Below, in pieces: positions 35,869 through 49,514 of a stretch of DNA of 64,000 nt (position 1 is its first letter; every line of letters begins with the position of its first letter). A model generated the notes under the pieces. The model saw nothing but the letters and a program-made list of their open reading frames with translations. It ran no database searches and was not told where the DNA came from. The translations under genes and the position numbers were made by a program. The stretch lies in assembly GCA_016802295.1 (NCBI GenBank), contig JAESIW010000137.1, forward strand, positions 4,260,634 through 4,324,633, given 5' to 3'. Source of the stretch: Brachionus rotundiformis (lineage: Eukaryota; Rotifera; Eurotatoria; Ploima; Brachionidae).

Positions 35869-36077
35869 TACTAGAAAGCCCGACTGATTAATTACAAAAA
35901 TTAAAATGTCAAAATAAATAGAAAAAATATATTTTAAATATGACTAAAAAATTTAAGTATTACATGTTGATTTTTAAGTCTCTTTAAGTGATTTTTGATA
36001 AGTTTATTTCTTTGAGATAATATTCATGTTAAAATTTTTTAAAAAGGGGTTTTAAAAACCCCTCGGGCTTTGTAGTG
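35869..36077. mobile_element. TTAA-type MITE, family B2, copy 2
   Basis: About 209 bp, same orientation and internal order as 12339..12555. Left end TACTAGAAAGCCCGACTGAT and TAATTACAAAAATT; right end AACCCCTCGGGCTTTGTAGT followed by G and TTAA. Only the right TTAA is intact. Internal words such as AAGTATTACA and TTTTTGATAA are shared. Confidence 0.75.
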
Positions 36078-36657
36078 TTAATAAAAAAAATTTATATACG
36101 AATTTTATTGTGGGGATAAAAAATATTTTTGCGGATTAAATTTAATTAAAATAGTCTTTTTTTAATATTTGTGTTTTTTTTTTTAAATCGTGGTGTCAAA
36201 AATGAATTTTAGGATTAGATAAAATGAAGCTTTAAGTTATTAAAGAGATCAATGAGATTGAATGTTCTTTACTAAACAAAATTTGAACCATTTGAATAAA
36301 TAATTTGGTAAAATAATTAAATAGCTGTTAAAATGATCTACGTTCTGAAAATTAATAAATTATAAATTTTTTAACCATATTAATATTAAGTGTTATCATT
36401 GAATTTAAATCTTCATTTAAATATTCATTCAAACATTTTTAGGGCCTTTATTTTAGGCTGGAGAAAAAATATTGTTTTCGCAGCTAATTTATTTAATTAA
36501 TCAGCTATGCTAAAATAATATTATCAATGCAAAAATTTTTTAATCTCTACCTATTTCATTATTTAATTGATTTATAACTTATTTTTGATATGAAAACTTC
36601 TTTTTTTGTTTGTAATAGTCAATTTTGGAAAAAAAACTACATCTGTAAGCATGTTAT

Positions 36658-36900
36658 TGAGAATTAAGTCTTACAGAATTTGACTTAAGCTTGGAAAAAA
36701 ACAGCAAAAGAGACAAAAGAAAAAAATGTATTCGGGCTTTGCAACGAAACTCATTTGGACCTCTTAATCCTCAATTAATTCCAAATCAACAATCAACAGC
36801 AAGGAGACAACAAATGCTTGAATCGACCACTCAAACCGAAAATGTTAACATTGGTAAAACTTTAGAAACCAATCAATATTGCAATCCCAAGAACAATTAA
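36658..36900 (+). other. exon-like open frame, unidentified
   Basis: Open from a TGA at 36655 to TAA at 36898-36900, preceded by a possible acceptor (CTTACAG at 36670). Composition is protein-like and basic, then Gln/Thr-rich: NSKRDKRKKCIRALQRNSFG, PLNPQLIPNQQSTARRQQML, ESTTQTENVNIGKTLETNQ. There is no ATG near the start; an upstream exon would be needed. The RKKCIR stretch weakly recalls the C-clamp of TCF proteins, but the required cysteines are absent, so I do not assign it. Confidence 0.3.
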
Positions 36901-37543
36901 TATTTTTTCCTTATTTTTTTTATGTACTAAAAAATAATTTTGTGATATTTGATTTATTTCATGTTTTTTATTAATATCGTTAATAAATAAATAAGCTGCG
37001 AAGAAAAAATTTTTGGTCCTACCTAAAATATAATCCATTTTTAAAACTTAGGCCTTGGGTCATTAATGTTATAAATTATGACGGTTAATTGTTTAACTAA
37101 TTTAATTGAAAAAAAAAACAAATATAAATATGTTTCATTAACTTAACCTTATCTGAGAGTTTCATGACAAATAAGTTTATTTTATTATTATGTTAGTTAA
37201 CTTTTTCATATTATACTTTAAAAAAGATTAAATAAAATTATTTATTAAGAAAAATTGAATACAATATTAAATAATTATAAGTAATCTTTATATTTAAATA
37301 TTAATTAAATTCATAATAATTAAAAAAATAGACTTTTTAAGAAAAAACAAAATTTTAATTACATAAAAACAATATAAATTAGATTAATAATTTTCTAAAA
37401 TTTTTAAACAGGACACATCAAATATACAATTTTATTAATTTACACACGAATTAGACAAAAACAAAGCAAATACATCACACTCTTGTTTCGTTACTTAAAA
37501 AAATAAAATAATTTATTTTTGATTAATAATTATAAACAAAATC

Positions 37544-40500
37544 TTACTCGTCATTATTTAAATTAGGATCAATGTTAACATTGGTATTATTTTTAATGTT
37601 GGCCACACTAGCAAAATTTGCCTTTTTATAATATTTTCTCTCAATAGTACCATCTGCATTTACTTGAACCAACGAATTCTTCGAACCGGCAGACATACTT
37701 TCAGAAAACTGGGGACTTATCTGCATTGGTTTATTAGCTTTTGGCAAAGTGTTCATTCCAGTGATTATATCCTGATTAAATCTGGACGGCGAATAGACAT
37801 AATTTGCAGATTGAGCAAATGGAGACCTACATCGGTAGTTTTCACCAATAACATTTTGTATACTTGGATTCTTTGCCTTGAGTACTTTGCCAACATCGAC
37901 CACATCGCACTCTTGAATACTTTGTGTGTTATTTATGCCATTTAGTTTATTCAAGTCATAGTTATAGTTATATTCACTCTCTGTTGTATCAGTGTTGGTT
38001 GTGTTTATTAAATTGGGAAAGTATCCATTTTGGTTTCCAATGAACATATGCTTGACATATTCGGATATTTGAGAATTATCAGTGTTCTCACTAGTCGAGG
38101 TAGTCGAAAACGATTGTGCATTGAAATCCCGATAAGCCATGTACTTGGCATTTACACTGTTCACATTGACCACTTCAATTTTGTCCATAAAATTTTTATC
38201 ACATTTCAAATCAGCCTCATTTGTGGTAATTTTTTTGCAATTGTCCAATTTATTAGACACCATGTTTACCAGACATTCTCGATTTTCACTGTCTAGCACA
38301 AAAAAAGAAGAAAATATGACAACAGAAAAAATTAATGAACATATTGCGAAAAGGTGCTGGTAGACCATTACTGAGCCAGTTTGTGAAGTAAGCGAAGAAT
38401 TCAGAAAAAGAAAAAGAAATAGTGCCATCAAACAATTAAATGGCAAGAATATAATTACACTTAATAAATTTTGATTAACTAAATTTATATCAGTTTGGTT
38501 AAATGTGTTCTTTTTGCTCTCTTTGTAGCTAAGCATTGACAAGATAAGTACCAAGAGAGTGATTGTGCCGATCGGAAGGATGAATATAAAAAAAATATCA
38601 TTATAACTATTAATATTTAGCCAGCAGTAGACCGACGAAATGTCCAGTTTGTACTTGGGATAATTTAGGAAATTAACTGTAGCCTGGTAATTTGTGTAAA
38701 TGTCATTTTTGATTCCCAAAGAAAGACTGACCATAACTAGAGGTGCTATGTAGCCGATTAAATAGTAAAAAACTGGTATAGAGACTCCAATTTTGTTGAC
38801 GTCGCGCAACTCGCTTACCATGCGGTATAAATGAAGACTAATTAACAAGGTCCAAAAAAATGTGCTCAAGTTAAAATAGTGCTCCAATATTGATACCAAT
38901 TTACAGACTATTTGCGACTCATTTGCGTTTACTCCGACAACAAATATCAGCTGATTTAAATAAATATTTAGACACAGGTTTAAATGAACCACTTTCAATG
39001 GACGGCGCGTTTTCTTAAAAAAATGTTTAATAATTAGCTACAATATCTATTTTTAACTCTTTAATTATTATGAAAATTTATATTTTTAAATAATGAAACT
39101 ATATATTAATATTTTCTTTTATAAACAAATAAAATTTAGATACTACAATTTCTATGGTTTTGGGGAATACCAAAATGTTCTTAATAATGCAACATTCTAA
39201 GTTCTTAGTTAAAAATTAGCTGATTTTTCTCATTTTGGTAAAACTCTGCCAATTTGGCACTATTATGCAGAGATTCAGACTCTTTATGTTGCACTTTTGC
39301 ATATTGCATTTACAGAACTAGTAAAAAACCTTTGGGAAAAAAAAACTTATATTCTTTTAAGCATTAATTTATGTTCTATTTTTTTATTGTCAAATTTCAC
39401 AAAATCAATTTTTATTAGAAGTATGCATGGTATATTCTAGAAATCTAATTTTTAAATAATATACTTATTTCCAATTTGATATCTTAATTTCTCACTTATT
39501 ATTTTTTATACAAAATTTTTTAGTTTATAAAGAGATAGCTGATTTTTCTAATTTATATTTAAAATAAATAAATGAAATTACTTTGATCAAAATTATGAGT
39601 ACCATTGAAATTGATAAAATTATAAGTGACAATCCGACTAGAATACTGAAACCAATGGTAAAATTGAGAATGTTGTTTTGGTTTCTGACAAAAGTTCCAA
39701 CTGGTGTAATTACGGCAAATATCCCATCTCTATTATCAAATTTACAAGTGACAACATTTGAGCTTGGTTCATAGGACACAAATTTGGCACCAAAACTAGA
39801 CCATATTTTGTATTCTGTATTTAATTTAACACACATATAGTCAATTTTTGAATTTCTAAGATTGTTGTAGGACAGGTGATTTTTGGCAGGATCATAAACC
39901 ACGTCGTAGTTATTACTGAGCAAAAATTTGACTAATAAATCTTGGGACTCTGATTCTGTGCTTAGGATAAAAACATTGGAAACGACTCGATAGGTTGATG
40001 TTGATAAAGACCCATGCCTGAGACTTAAATGAACAGGCAAATTATAAGAAGCTACATTCATCGAGCTAAACGCGTATTTAACCTCTGACTCAATTTCAAA
40101 TTCAGTGCTTGACTTTGAAACCACATTTTGACCAAATTTCACATTATCATAATTTACCATTATCTCATCATTCAAGGCATAGTCATGTCCATTTTTTGCC
40201 AAAACCGAAATGAATTCGCTCACACGAACAATCAAATCAGTCCACAACGCAAACTCATAGTCAGTTTTATAATTGAATTGATTTATCTTTAGCTCATATT
40301 TTTTACTTAAAACCTGATCAATTATATAAAATATCTTATTTATAAAAAATTTATCTTGAATAAAAAGAGCTGTGTTATTAATTTCGTACTCAAGAATTAG
40401 TTTGGTTGCATTTCGAACTAGCAACAAGTCCATTGCGTACAAACTATTGAGCCCAGTTGATAAAAGATTGGAACTTTCAAAAGCAATTAGATCAGCGTCA

Positions 40501-43500
40501 TCGTCATCAGCCTCTGATTTGGTACAAATTGTATTCAGATCTTCCACTAATTTAAAAGCTTGGTAAGAATTGGCAACATAGTCAAGATTTGTAAGTGAAT
40601 CTAGATTTAATGATCTGCACTCGCTTAGGTCTATCGTCGGCATCCAGCCACTAGGGGTACATGAGCGATACGCAGTTCCAACTGAACCTTTGGGGCATGA
40701 ACTATTGGAGATTTTGTTGAATTCAGTTCTTGGCCACCATGTATTGAATGCATAGGCTCTCGGACATTGATCGCTCATTATCTGTCTACATTCATTTCCT
40801 TTAAGCGTTAATTCAGCAAATGGTGACACGCATTTATCGCACTTTCGGCCTGTTATACCAGCTCCGGGCAAGCATTTGCACTGTCCGGTGTAATCTTGGC
40901 ACTCAAGGCTACTAGAACCATCCAGATAACAATCGCATGGAACACACTCTTCTTCGCCAGAAGCTTTATTAAAACGCTTATAAAATTTGGGTTTGCATTC
41001 GCATTTGCCTGATCTTTTGTCACAATCTGGTGAAAAATTTTTCGATTGGTCACAAGTACATGGCCCACACATCCCTGGTTCTATGCCCCACCACCTAGCC
41101 GGACATGTATAATTACCAAGAGTAATTTTTTGCTTTTTGAATTGACAGTAATTTCCTTTGTATCCATCTGGACAAGTGCACTCATATTCTTTATCGATTA
41201 GCGTACAATTACCCGAATTGTGACATGCAGACGCGGGACATGTGTCCAAACAGGTCTTATTGCCGAAATAAATCGACTCAGCTAGTCTTTCACATGTGTC
41301 AGCTATTTGACAGCCTTTGGACACATTGAAAGCTTCGTATGGCAAAGCAACTTCTTGGTTCAATTTAATATTCTTAATGCATGCATTGATACCAGTTGAT
41401 GGATAGAGCGTCGGCGTCTTATACGCGCCAATTGACCATCTATAATTAAATTTTTGCTCAAATAGATTTTTTATGTGCCCACTTAGATACGTTTTTTTGA
41501 ATAGATTATCTAATAATAGACTCACTTGACCATCACTATTAAATCTAAGCATGACATTAGACCAGTATTGATGACCAAAGAGATCATTTTTGTTTATTTC
41601 AAGCCTTATGTGATTTCTAATATTTTGAGATATTAAAATAAGAGATTTTGGTACCGGGTCGTAATAAACAAAAAACTCATTAAATATCAAGTTATCACTA
41701 AACTTTATGTAAACAATTGTTTGATTAGATAAATCTTTTGTTTCCTTTAGCCTAAGATCTATTGATATGGCAATTGATTTCTCGCTTTCTAGCACTTTTT
41801 CTTGAAATAAAAGATAACTATTTGCTTGAGTGGTCAAAACTGAATCTTCTGATTGACCAACACACTTTTTTCCATCAAAATCTCCACTAACACAGTCGCA
41901 TTTTACCGAATCTGACCATATATGTGTACATTTTGAGCACTGTGAGCCAAATTTAGCCTTATCCAACTCGCACAAATTCATCTTTGGCGAGCAACCACGT
42001 TTTGTGCCATAATTTACCAAAGACTCGTGTTCTAAGTCAATAAGCCTATCATTAATGTACAAATTGCTTATACATCCCTCAAATGGATTTTTTCTCGATG
42101 GGTCTTGCCCAATTATCAAAGGACTGTTTAAGTCAAAAAATCTCGAACACGATTCAATTTGATTTTGGCATTTACTTGGCAAATTGTATGCGTATACTTG
42201 ACGAATACATTCCAAGCCAGTCTTATTTGCATTTCGGGCTAGCTCACACGAGTCAACATTTTCCAAGTTATCATTGTCAAGGGAAAAATGAACAGAGTGA
42301 GACTTGTATTCTATGGTCACTGTGCGCCATTTGGCATCTGAAACACTCACTTCTCTAATTTTAACCTCATTGACCGAGTCACCAAGGGAAAACTTAAATG
42401 TCAAAAAATCATCCTCTATGACCAGCAGGATAAAATCAAGCTTATTTTCCAGACGTCCATTGTAGAGCAAAACTCCATCAGATCGAATGGTAGAGAAGGT
42501 CAGCTTTACTTTGAATCGAATCCTATTTTCAAGTCCCGCCAGGGCCAGATAGGCTCCCGAATTTTCAGGAAAATTAACTGCTCGCAGTTCACACAAATTA
42601 GTATAGTATTTATCAACTGATGGCTCATCTTTACCATTGCACTCATCACACACAAATCCACCTAAGATTAAATTTTTGCAAACCGAGTCTCCCTTACACA
42701 AGCCTGAACCTGACATTAAAGAATCGGATCTAATTGAAGATAACTGGGAACACTTTGATTCTCTGAGGTTTATTTGGCAATTGCGACCAGTGTAACCACG
42801 ATCACAAATGCATACATAACTTGATTCAATGCTGATGCATGTACCATTATTTCCACATGGATTTGAATAGCATAGATTAATCTCAGTGTCGCACATTACA
42901 GATATATTTCCAGTAAAACCTAATGGACAGGAACAACTAAAATCGTGCTTAATGCTGACTGATCGAAATTGAATTTTAGATGAAGGCAGATAAAAAGAAT
43001 CGGCTGAATTAAATTTGGAAATTGTGGTACATTTTTGAAAATTCAAACAAGGTTCTATTGAACATGATTTATCTTCATAAATGATTATGCTCTTAAGTCG
43101 CAGCAATGACTTGATTTGCTCCATGTTTGAATATAAAATTTGCTTCAGTATTGAAGATTGAACAAATTTCTATTGTTTAGATAAAATTAAAAATTGGATA
43201 ATCAAATATTAAAAAAGATACATACATCTTTTTCTAGGTCGTAAGATACTGATAGGCTCAAGTTAAAACCTGTGCTGTTACTGGCGAGGTTAAACAAATG
43301 TACATTGGTCTAGAATTTAAATAATTAGATTTTTTAAAATTTTGATAACAATGTTAAAAAACTATTTCATTTATTTTAATTAATTGCCAATTTAATTATT
43401 AATTTAAAATAATTGAATAAAAATAAAAATGTAATATTTAAAAGGCTTTGATTATTTTTAAGTTTCGAAATTAGTTTAAAGAAAGATTCTGCTTTAATTT

Positions 43501-46500
43501 TGTCACCAAGATATTATTTTTTTTAATTCCTTTAATAATTTGTCATTATTAATCAGCTAATGTCTTGACCATTTAATTCATTTTATTTGACTGTTTTTTA
43601 TTAAGGCTTTATTCTTATGAAATTTTATTTTATTGATTATTTAAGATCTTATCATTAAATAAACTTTAAATGGTTAACAAATTGACTTTTTAATTTTTAT
43701 TAATTTATTTTTTAAAATTACCTTTCTAAACTTTTGGAAAAAACTCGAAACCAATTGTGTAAAATTTTCGTAATAAAAATTCATAAATGAATCCAATTGC
43801 ATGCCATACAGAACCAATGATGCGCTTTCAGAAACCATGTTCTCTGTTACCATTGTGACTATCAGCTCACAAGTCGAATTTACTCTATTTCCACTATCTT
43901 TAATAAAAAAAACTCTTTAAACCTTTTTTATAAAAATTATTTTAATTACCATCACTGATTGTTACCATGAAAGAGGTATTAATCAAGTTGTTCGAATTGA
44001 GCACTGATCTGAGAGTGATTCGACCGCTCTTTGGATCAATATTGATCAATTGTTTGCCAATTTTGTCCGGCGAACTTTCAAATTGTTTAAGAAAAAACAT
44101 TTAAATAAGCAATTAAAGTTTACCTAAATGTCCAATTAAACACTGGGTCAAAATTTGTCACTGGAACTCTAGGTGCTTGCTCGGTCAGGAAATAATTTTT
44201 AAAATGATTAAACACAATTTTAAACCTATCAGGAACCAAAGGAACCACTTTTTCCATATTTTTAATGCCGATTTCTACAATGCAGTCGGTGTATACGGGT
44301 CCAGAATAAGCCCTTATGGTCAAATTAACACTGGTTTCATGCTGTGATTGTGACACCAAAACAACCCGATTAAACTTTCCCGAAGGGATTAATTTAAACT
44401 GATCTGTATCCATTATCTTGTAAACAATGTCACTTTGGTACTGTGCATCGCTCACTCTTGCACTTATTTCACCGACTACTGATCCGATTTGTAGTGGTTC
44501 AAAAATATGAAAAACATGATCGGTGTCAAATATTGGAGCACTTTTGTCATAATCTAAATACTTCAGGATCATAATACTTTTACCAGAGAGAATAGGTAAG
44601 CCAGAATCAGTGGCCATTAGGGTAAAATTTTGATGATTGTCTATGACCGACTTGATTCGAACTACTCCAGACGATTGATCAATGCTGATTGCATTTGTTG
44701 CTTCAATTAAGGAATATTTAATCAATCCATTTAAAGCTTGGTCTTGATCTGTAGCCTCTACACGTAGAACAAAGTCACCAATTTGTGAGTTTTTGTAAAT
44801 GTATGCTTGGTAAATTGGTCTGGTAAAAATTGGCGCATTGTCATTGACGTCCAGTATTTGTATTTGAATTAAAGCGTGGTCAGAGCGAAAATTCTTGTCT
44901 CTGTATGACACACTGGCATACAAAGTGACCGAGCTGTAACTTTCCCTATCCAAATAATTGGCAACATATAAATTGCCAGTTTGGTCATCTAGACGAAAAT
45001 CGTTGTTGGTAAGAGTAGCAGTTGTAAGTCGAAATACCACTTGGCTTTCGCTTGACACTGTGCTCAACGATCCAACTAGACTATTTATTGCTGAATTTTC
45101 ATCTATTTTGAATGAGTAAACATCCTGGCTAAATCTGGGAAAATACTTTGTATTTGGCGAGACAGTAATCTCTATTTTAGATACAGAATATAACCCATCT
45201 TGTAAATCTATAACTTTAACATTTAACTCATATAAGGATTTTTTTTTAAAATTTAAATTTGATTTTTCCAATGTTAAAAAAATTCTGGTCGAACTTTGCC
45301 TAATAAGAGAGAACAGGTCTTCGTCTTGCTCAATTGAAAAGTCAAGCAAAGAATTTGAGTCTTTGTTGATCACGTTTAAAGTGAGCAAAGGTAGCCCAAT
45401 AGCTGTATCCTCTTTGATTGATAATTTATAATTTTTTTTGGCAAATAGTGGCACTTGTTCAGTTAAATCCAAAATTTTTACCTTAACTTTGACACTTGAT
45501 TTTGATTTAGGAGTTTTAGCAGTTACGTAGAATTCGTAGATTTGTCTTTGTACTCTTGTAGTAGTGATTATGAATCCACTGCTGTCAATTTTGAATGGAA
45601 CTTTTCCGCTTAGCTCATAATCAAGAACAGATTCTGGCTGGTCACGATCATAGGCCAAAATTCGACCAATTTTTGAGCCTGTGGTAACATCTTCAAAGGC
45701 AATGAATTCATAAAATGGCGCAGAAAAACTAACAAAACTAGGATTCATATTGACTATGTGAATATTTAGCTCAGACTTAACCGAACAAGATGGTTGACCA
45801 TGGTCTCTAGCATATACACTAAGAGTGTACTGACTTTTCATTCTGTAGTTCAATTTGGAGACCAAATGTATTCGTCCAGTATTATCAATTTCAAAAGTGT
45901 TCAAATCATCCAGAGAGCCTGAAAGAGAGTAGGCAAGCAATGATGAGTTGGTATGCCGATCGAAGCCTTTGACCGTAAAAATAACCGGTCTTTTGGTAAA
46001 ATCGGTATTTTCGTCAAGACTTATATTATAAATGTCCGAGTTTAACTTTGGTTGAAAGTCGTATTGAGACACGACCCGAATGTGAACTTGGCTAGTTGTG
46101 CTCAGTTTTTTTGGACTATTATCTACAGCAATTATCTTAAAGTCATAGAAATCTTGCTGTTCGGCATTGAGAGTTTTTTTGGCAAATATTTGACCAGTGT
46201 CTGATTTAATTTGAAAAGGAGTTGGATTGTTACTATCACTTAGTAAATGATAACTCAGTCGGCCATTTTCTCCAATGTCCGGGTCAGTGGCCTTCACTTG
46301 AGCGACTAGAGTGTCCGGAGGGTTGTTTTCAAATATCTGGAATTGATAAGAGCTAATTGAGAATTTAGGTGGAAGATTTTCTGACTCGTCCTGCACTTGG
46401 ACAGAAATGTAACAATTGCTGAGTGAACGCTGACGTTCGAAGCTGGTTGCTTGGAAATAATAGCTTCCTTTGGGAATGGGACTCATTGAAGTGGTGAGCT

Positions 46501-46714
46501 CAAGTGTGGTCAAATCAAAACTAAAAAAATTTGATTTTGGCTTCCAGTTAATTTGCACATGTGACCCATTGGTACCAGAAATAGTCACTTTTCCGACTAG
46601 ACTGTTTGCTGGAGTGTTATGTGATAGCTTAAATTTGTAAATTCGCTGACCAAATAAATAGCCAGAAGCCAGGTAGCCCGATAAGCATAGATAAAAGAAA
46701 ATAAGTGTATTCAT
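37544..46714 (-). CDS. CELSR: Flamingo/CELSR-type cadherin adhesion GPCR
   Basis: Six exons (44124..46714, 43950..44074, 43722..43897, 43226..43309, 39582..43169, 37544..39013) give 2677 residues. Flamingo/CELSR receptors act in planar cell polarity and neurite patterning through homophilic adhesion. Start: the first ATG giving a signal peptide (NTLIFFYLCLSGYLASG). Residues about 25-990 are roughly eight or nine cadherin repeats (FEIDNTGRIHLVSKL, DREGY-like blocks); only one linker is canonical (DVNDNAPIF, near 622), others lack Ca2+ ligands. Then come EGF, EGF, LamG, EGF-like, LamG, EGF, laminin-EGF (CGPCTCD...CDCYLDGSS), a hormone-receptor domain near 1790-1840 (WWPRTEF...GWMPTIDLSEC), GAIN/GPS near 2135, and seven membrane helices from about 2165 (VVHLNLCLNIYLNQLIFVVG, FWTLLISLHLYRMVSELRD). 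The cytoplasmic tail has about 250 Ser/Asn-rich residues. At the GPS the usual HL-T/S cleavage triad is replaced (CKFDNRDGIFAV), so autoproteolysis is unlikely. All junction phases agree. Confidence 0.92.
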
Positions 46715-48097
46715 TTCTACAGTCGTTGCCAAATTTTTCAATAAATTAACATTCTATTTAAATCTAAATTCAAAATTTGAAAATTGTATAATTTTCTCCA
46801 TTATTCTTTTAAATTGTTAAGTTTTTACAGTTTTATTTTAAAGCCGTGAAATGAACTTTTTTTTGTAAAAATTTGCTCACAAAAAAACTTAAAAATTAGA
46901 TAATAATTATATTCAAACATAAGAATAAGCTTTAATTTTATTCAGTCTTGTTTAATTAAAAAGTCTAAAGGTTTTTTTATTAAGAAAATTAAAAAAACCG
47001 CTTAATAATTCCGAATGCTAAATTGTGATACTAACTGTAAAATAAAAAGACAAATAAAATAGGTGCAATAAACAAATATTGTCGCCTATATAATAAAATA
47101 ATTCTAATAAAATATTCCATAGCCTGGTTTGCTTTAATACTATCTAAATATTTGAATCAAATAAAATAAAATATTCAGTTTTGTCATGCTAGGCTTTAAT
47201 AAAAAGAATTCCATTCTAATTTTTGACTATTGAAATTATTATAAATTCCTTTAGGCTTAAATAAATCCTGCAAATTATTGCTGAAGTCCTTTTGATAAAC
47301 TTAAAGTAATTTTATTAATTTTAAAAAGAGAAAAAAACTGATATGAAAAAGATTATAAAAAACCATAATCCATTTGAGTCAGCAGCTATATGTTTTTTAA
47401 TAAAACAAATGAATAAGTATTAAAAAAGCCTTAGAATTTAAAGGAATTGGCACAGTTGACCGAATATAGAACTAGTTCAATAAAAAAATTATTTGAATAT
47501 TGGATTTTAAACACTACGGCAATAAATTTATTTATATATTTAATTTTTAATAAAAAGTTAAGCAAATGAACGTGAAAAGTACTGATAAATGACAAAAATG
47601 GTCTTAAAGTTAGAATAACTCGGATAATAAAATTACCATTCTACTTTGGTAATTTAATTAAAATTTATTTATTTCTGAAACATATAAACTAAAATAGTTA
47701 AATTTCTTGGCACTAATTGGTAAAAAAAATAAAAATTTTATCTTTTTTATGTTAGAATTAGAATTAAATGGGTAGCCAAATAACTTTAAACTAATTATCT
47801 TATCTCCATTAAGTGGAACTTGTATAAATTTATTTGTTATCTTAAATTACAATAAATTCATCAATTCAAAGATTGGTTTGAAGAAAATTCTATTTCTTTA
47901 AACAATAATTAAACGAACTGAAAAATAATTTATTTAGAAATTTAAGTTTTCTAAATAAACAATTTAATTATCGAAATTTTAACTAATTACATAACATACT
48001 CTCAATAAAATATAATAAATAAAATGTGTTAAAATGTTACAATAACAATATCATACAAACTTTATCTTAAAAAAATAATATGATTTAATGTGTTAAA

Positions 48098-49514
48098 ATT
48101 TTTTCACCGGATTCAGACAAATACATGGCAATTTGTTTATATTTTTTTGTCATGTCCGTCATTCCAACATGGTCAAAAACACAAATTTTAAGCCCTGATC
48201 TTCTGCTCATAATTATTGAATTGAAAACTTAATCAAATCTGACTGACTAAACCAATTTGGCTTTGATTTTAATTTGTCACCAACTAAGCCTGGTCTACAT
48301 GATCAAATTACTAAGATAATTTGTAATATTTATTAATATTTTTTAAATTGTTTTGATTAAATTTTTTATTTAAATAAATAAAAGACGAAGCAAAATTTCC
48401 AATTGTGAGCATATTTAGATGGTTGATGGTCATTAATACTGTGTTTCTCTCTAAAGCAGTAATTAACATCACCAAATTGACTTTAAGAGAAAAAAATATT
48501 TATTTTGTATTTGATTTCGAGTGGTCACTGAACATAAATGGCTGTGAAATTAAATTAAAAGTGTACTTACGTGCATAGATTGGTCTTTTAGTGTTGTACG
48601 ATTAATCTATTTACATTTAAACGTAACCTTTGGTAAATATTTGCCGTTTGGATTTATCACGGCAATAAAATCTAATTTGCGTGCTAAAAAATGTGTAGAT
48701 TTATTGGCAGCAATTAGAAGCGGGTCAGATACTTTTTCGGATTCAATGTTGCTATGACAACAGCCTTTTAAGATCTTTTTTTAAATATTTATTTTGATGT
48801 CCATAAAAATGGTCATGTTTATCTAGCTTTTAAGGTAAACATACAATTTAGCTAAGATAAGATAAATAATGCTCTTAAGAAGCTATTAATTTTGATTGAC
48901 TCGGCTGCACTGATGTTTATCTCGAAAAAGGCCGAATCTGAATGCTGAGAACATTCTTTGCGCAATTAAAGCCTCTTGACATTTCTGAATGTAAATGATG
49001 AGAGCTTGATATCCTTGTTGAGAATTTATATCAAGTTAAGTGTCCCGTAACGAGTATTCAGTCCAAACAATGCTAAACTATTAGATTTTATAACTTGAAT
49101 GGTCAATTTAAATGCTTCGGTTTATTGACCTAAATTAATTTCAGGGCCAAATGTTTTTCTAAGCTTGTACTTGAATATTTCTACCAAATATTTGCCATCA
49201 ATAAGTGTTCTAAAATTTCGAGCAAATTATCCTCTTGAACAATTATTGATTTTCCGAATGATTTAGCTGACTTGCCAAGGTCTTTGACCGAAAATCCTAT
49301 GGCAAATATTTCGTTTTGGTTGCGGCCTAGAAATTTGTCGCTTTGACCGAACGCCCAACAGGCCCAATTAATCACGTACTGATTACTTTATGAAATTTCT
49401 AATAAGCTATCAGTAAAGTGAAAATGTTTTAGGAAGTGCGGCCGAGTCAGAATTTAACAAAAATAACCATTGGTAAAGAAAATTAATGCTTGGATCCTGC
49501 TGACCGGGATTAAT
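48098..49514 (-). pseudogene. unidentified decayed protein gene
   Basis: On the minus strand a series of coding-like pieces follow each other, separated by stops or frame shifts. 49514-49413: INPGQQDPSINFLYQWLFLL and NSDSAALPKTFS. 49381-49200: YVINWACWAFGQSDKFLGRN, then EIFAIGFSVKDLGKSAKSFG, then IIVQEDNLLEIL. 49230-48855: RTLIDGKYLVEIFKYKLRKT and FGPEINLGQ, then in-frame stops within SLALFGLNTRYGTLNLI and ECSQHSDSAFFEINISAAES. 48790-48600: EKVSDPLLIAANKSTHFLAR, KLDFIAVINPNGKYLPKVTF, then TAG. 48484-48340: NLVMLITALERNTVLMTINH. 48218-48090: SRRSGLKICVFDHVGMTDMT, KKYKQIAMYLSESGEKI, then TAA. Residue use is far from random for such AT-rich DNA. Some breaks could be short introns, but three in-frame stops in one segment argue for decay. 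I do not recognise the family. Confidence 0.45.

Larger units (their letters stand above)
34529..37543. other. intergenic region with LINE and MITE relics
   Basis: Contains the eS4 promoter side, a LINE 3' relic (35300..35585), a second copy of MITE family B2 (35869..36077) and an exon-like frame (36658..36900). A 40-base block at about 35078-35119 recurs at about 35204-35245 (TTTTCCAATTTAAAATTAAA with following bases), a local direct repeat. The rest is AT-rich. Confidence 0.5.

Noticed and set aside
36658..36900. RKKCIR basic stretch as a TCF/LEF C-clamp exon
   Set aside because: The C-clamp needs four spaced cysteines and an upstream HMG box; neither is seen, so the frame is kept only as unidentified.
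39120..39340. Full copy of the long-TIR MITE in the last Flamingo intron
   Set aside because: Only the right end and the internal palindrome resemble the 24504 element; no left terminus could be matched.
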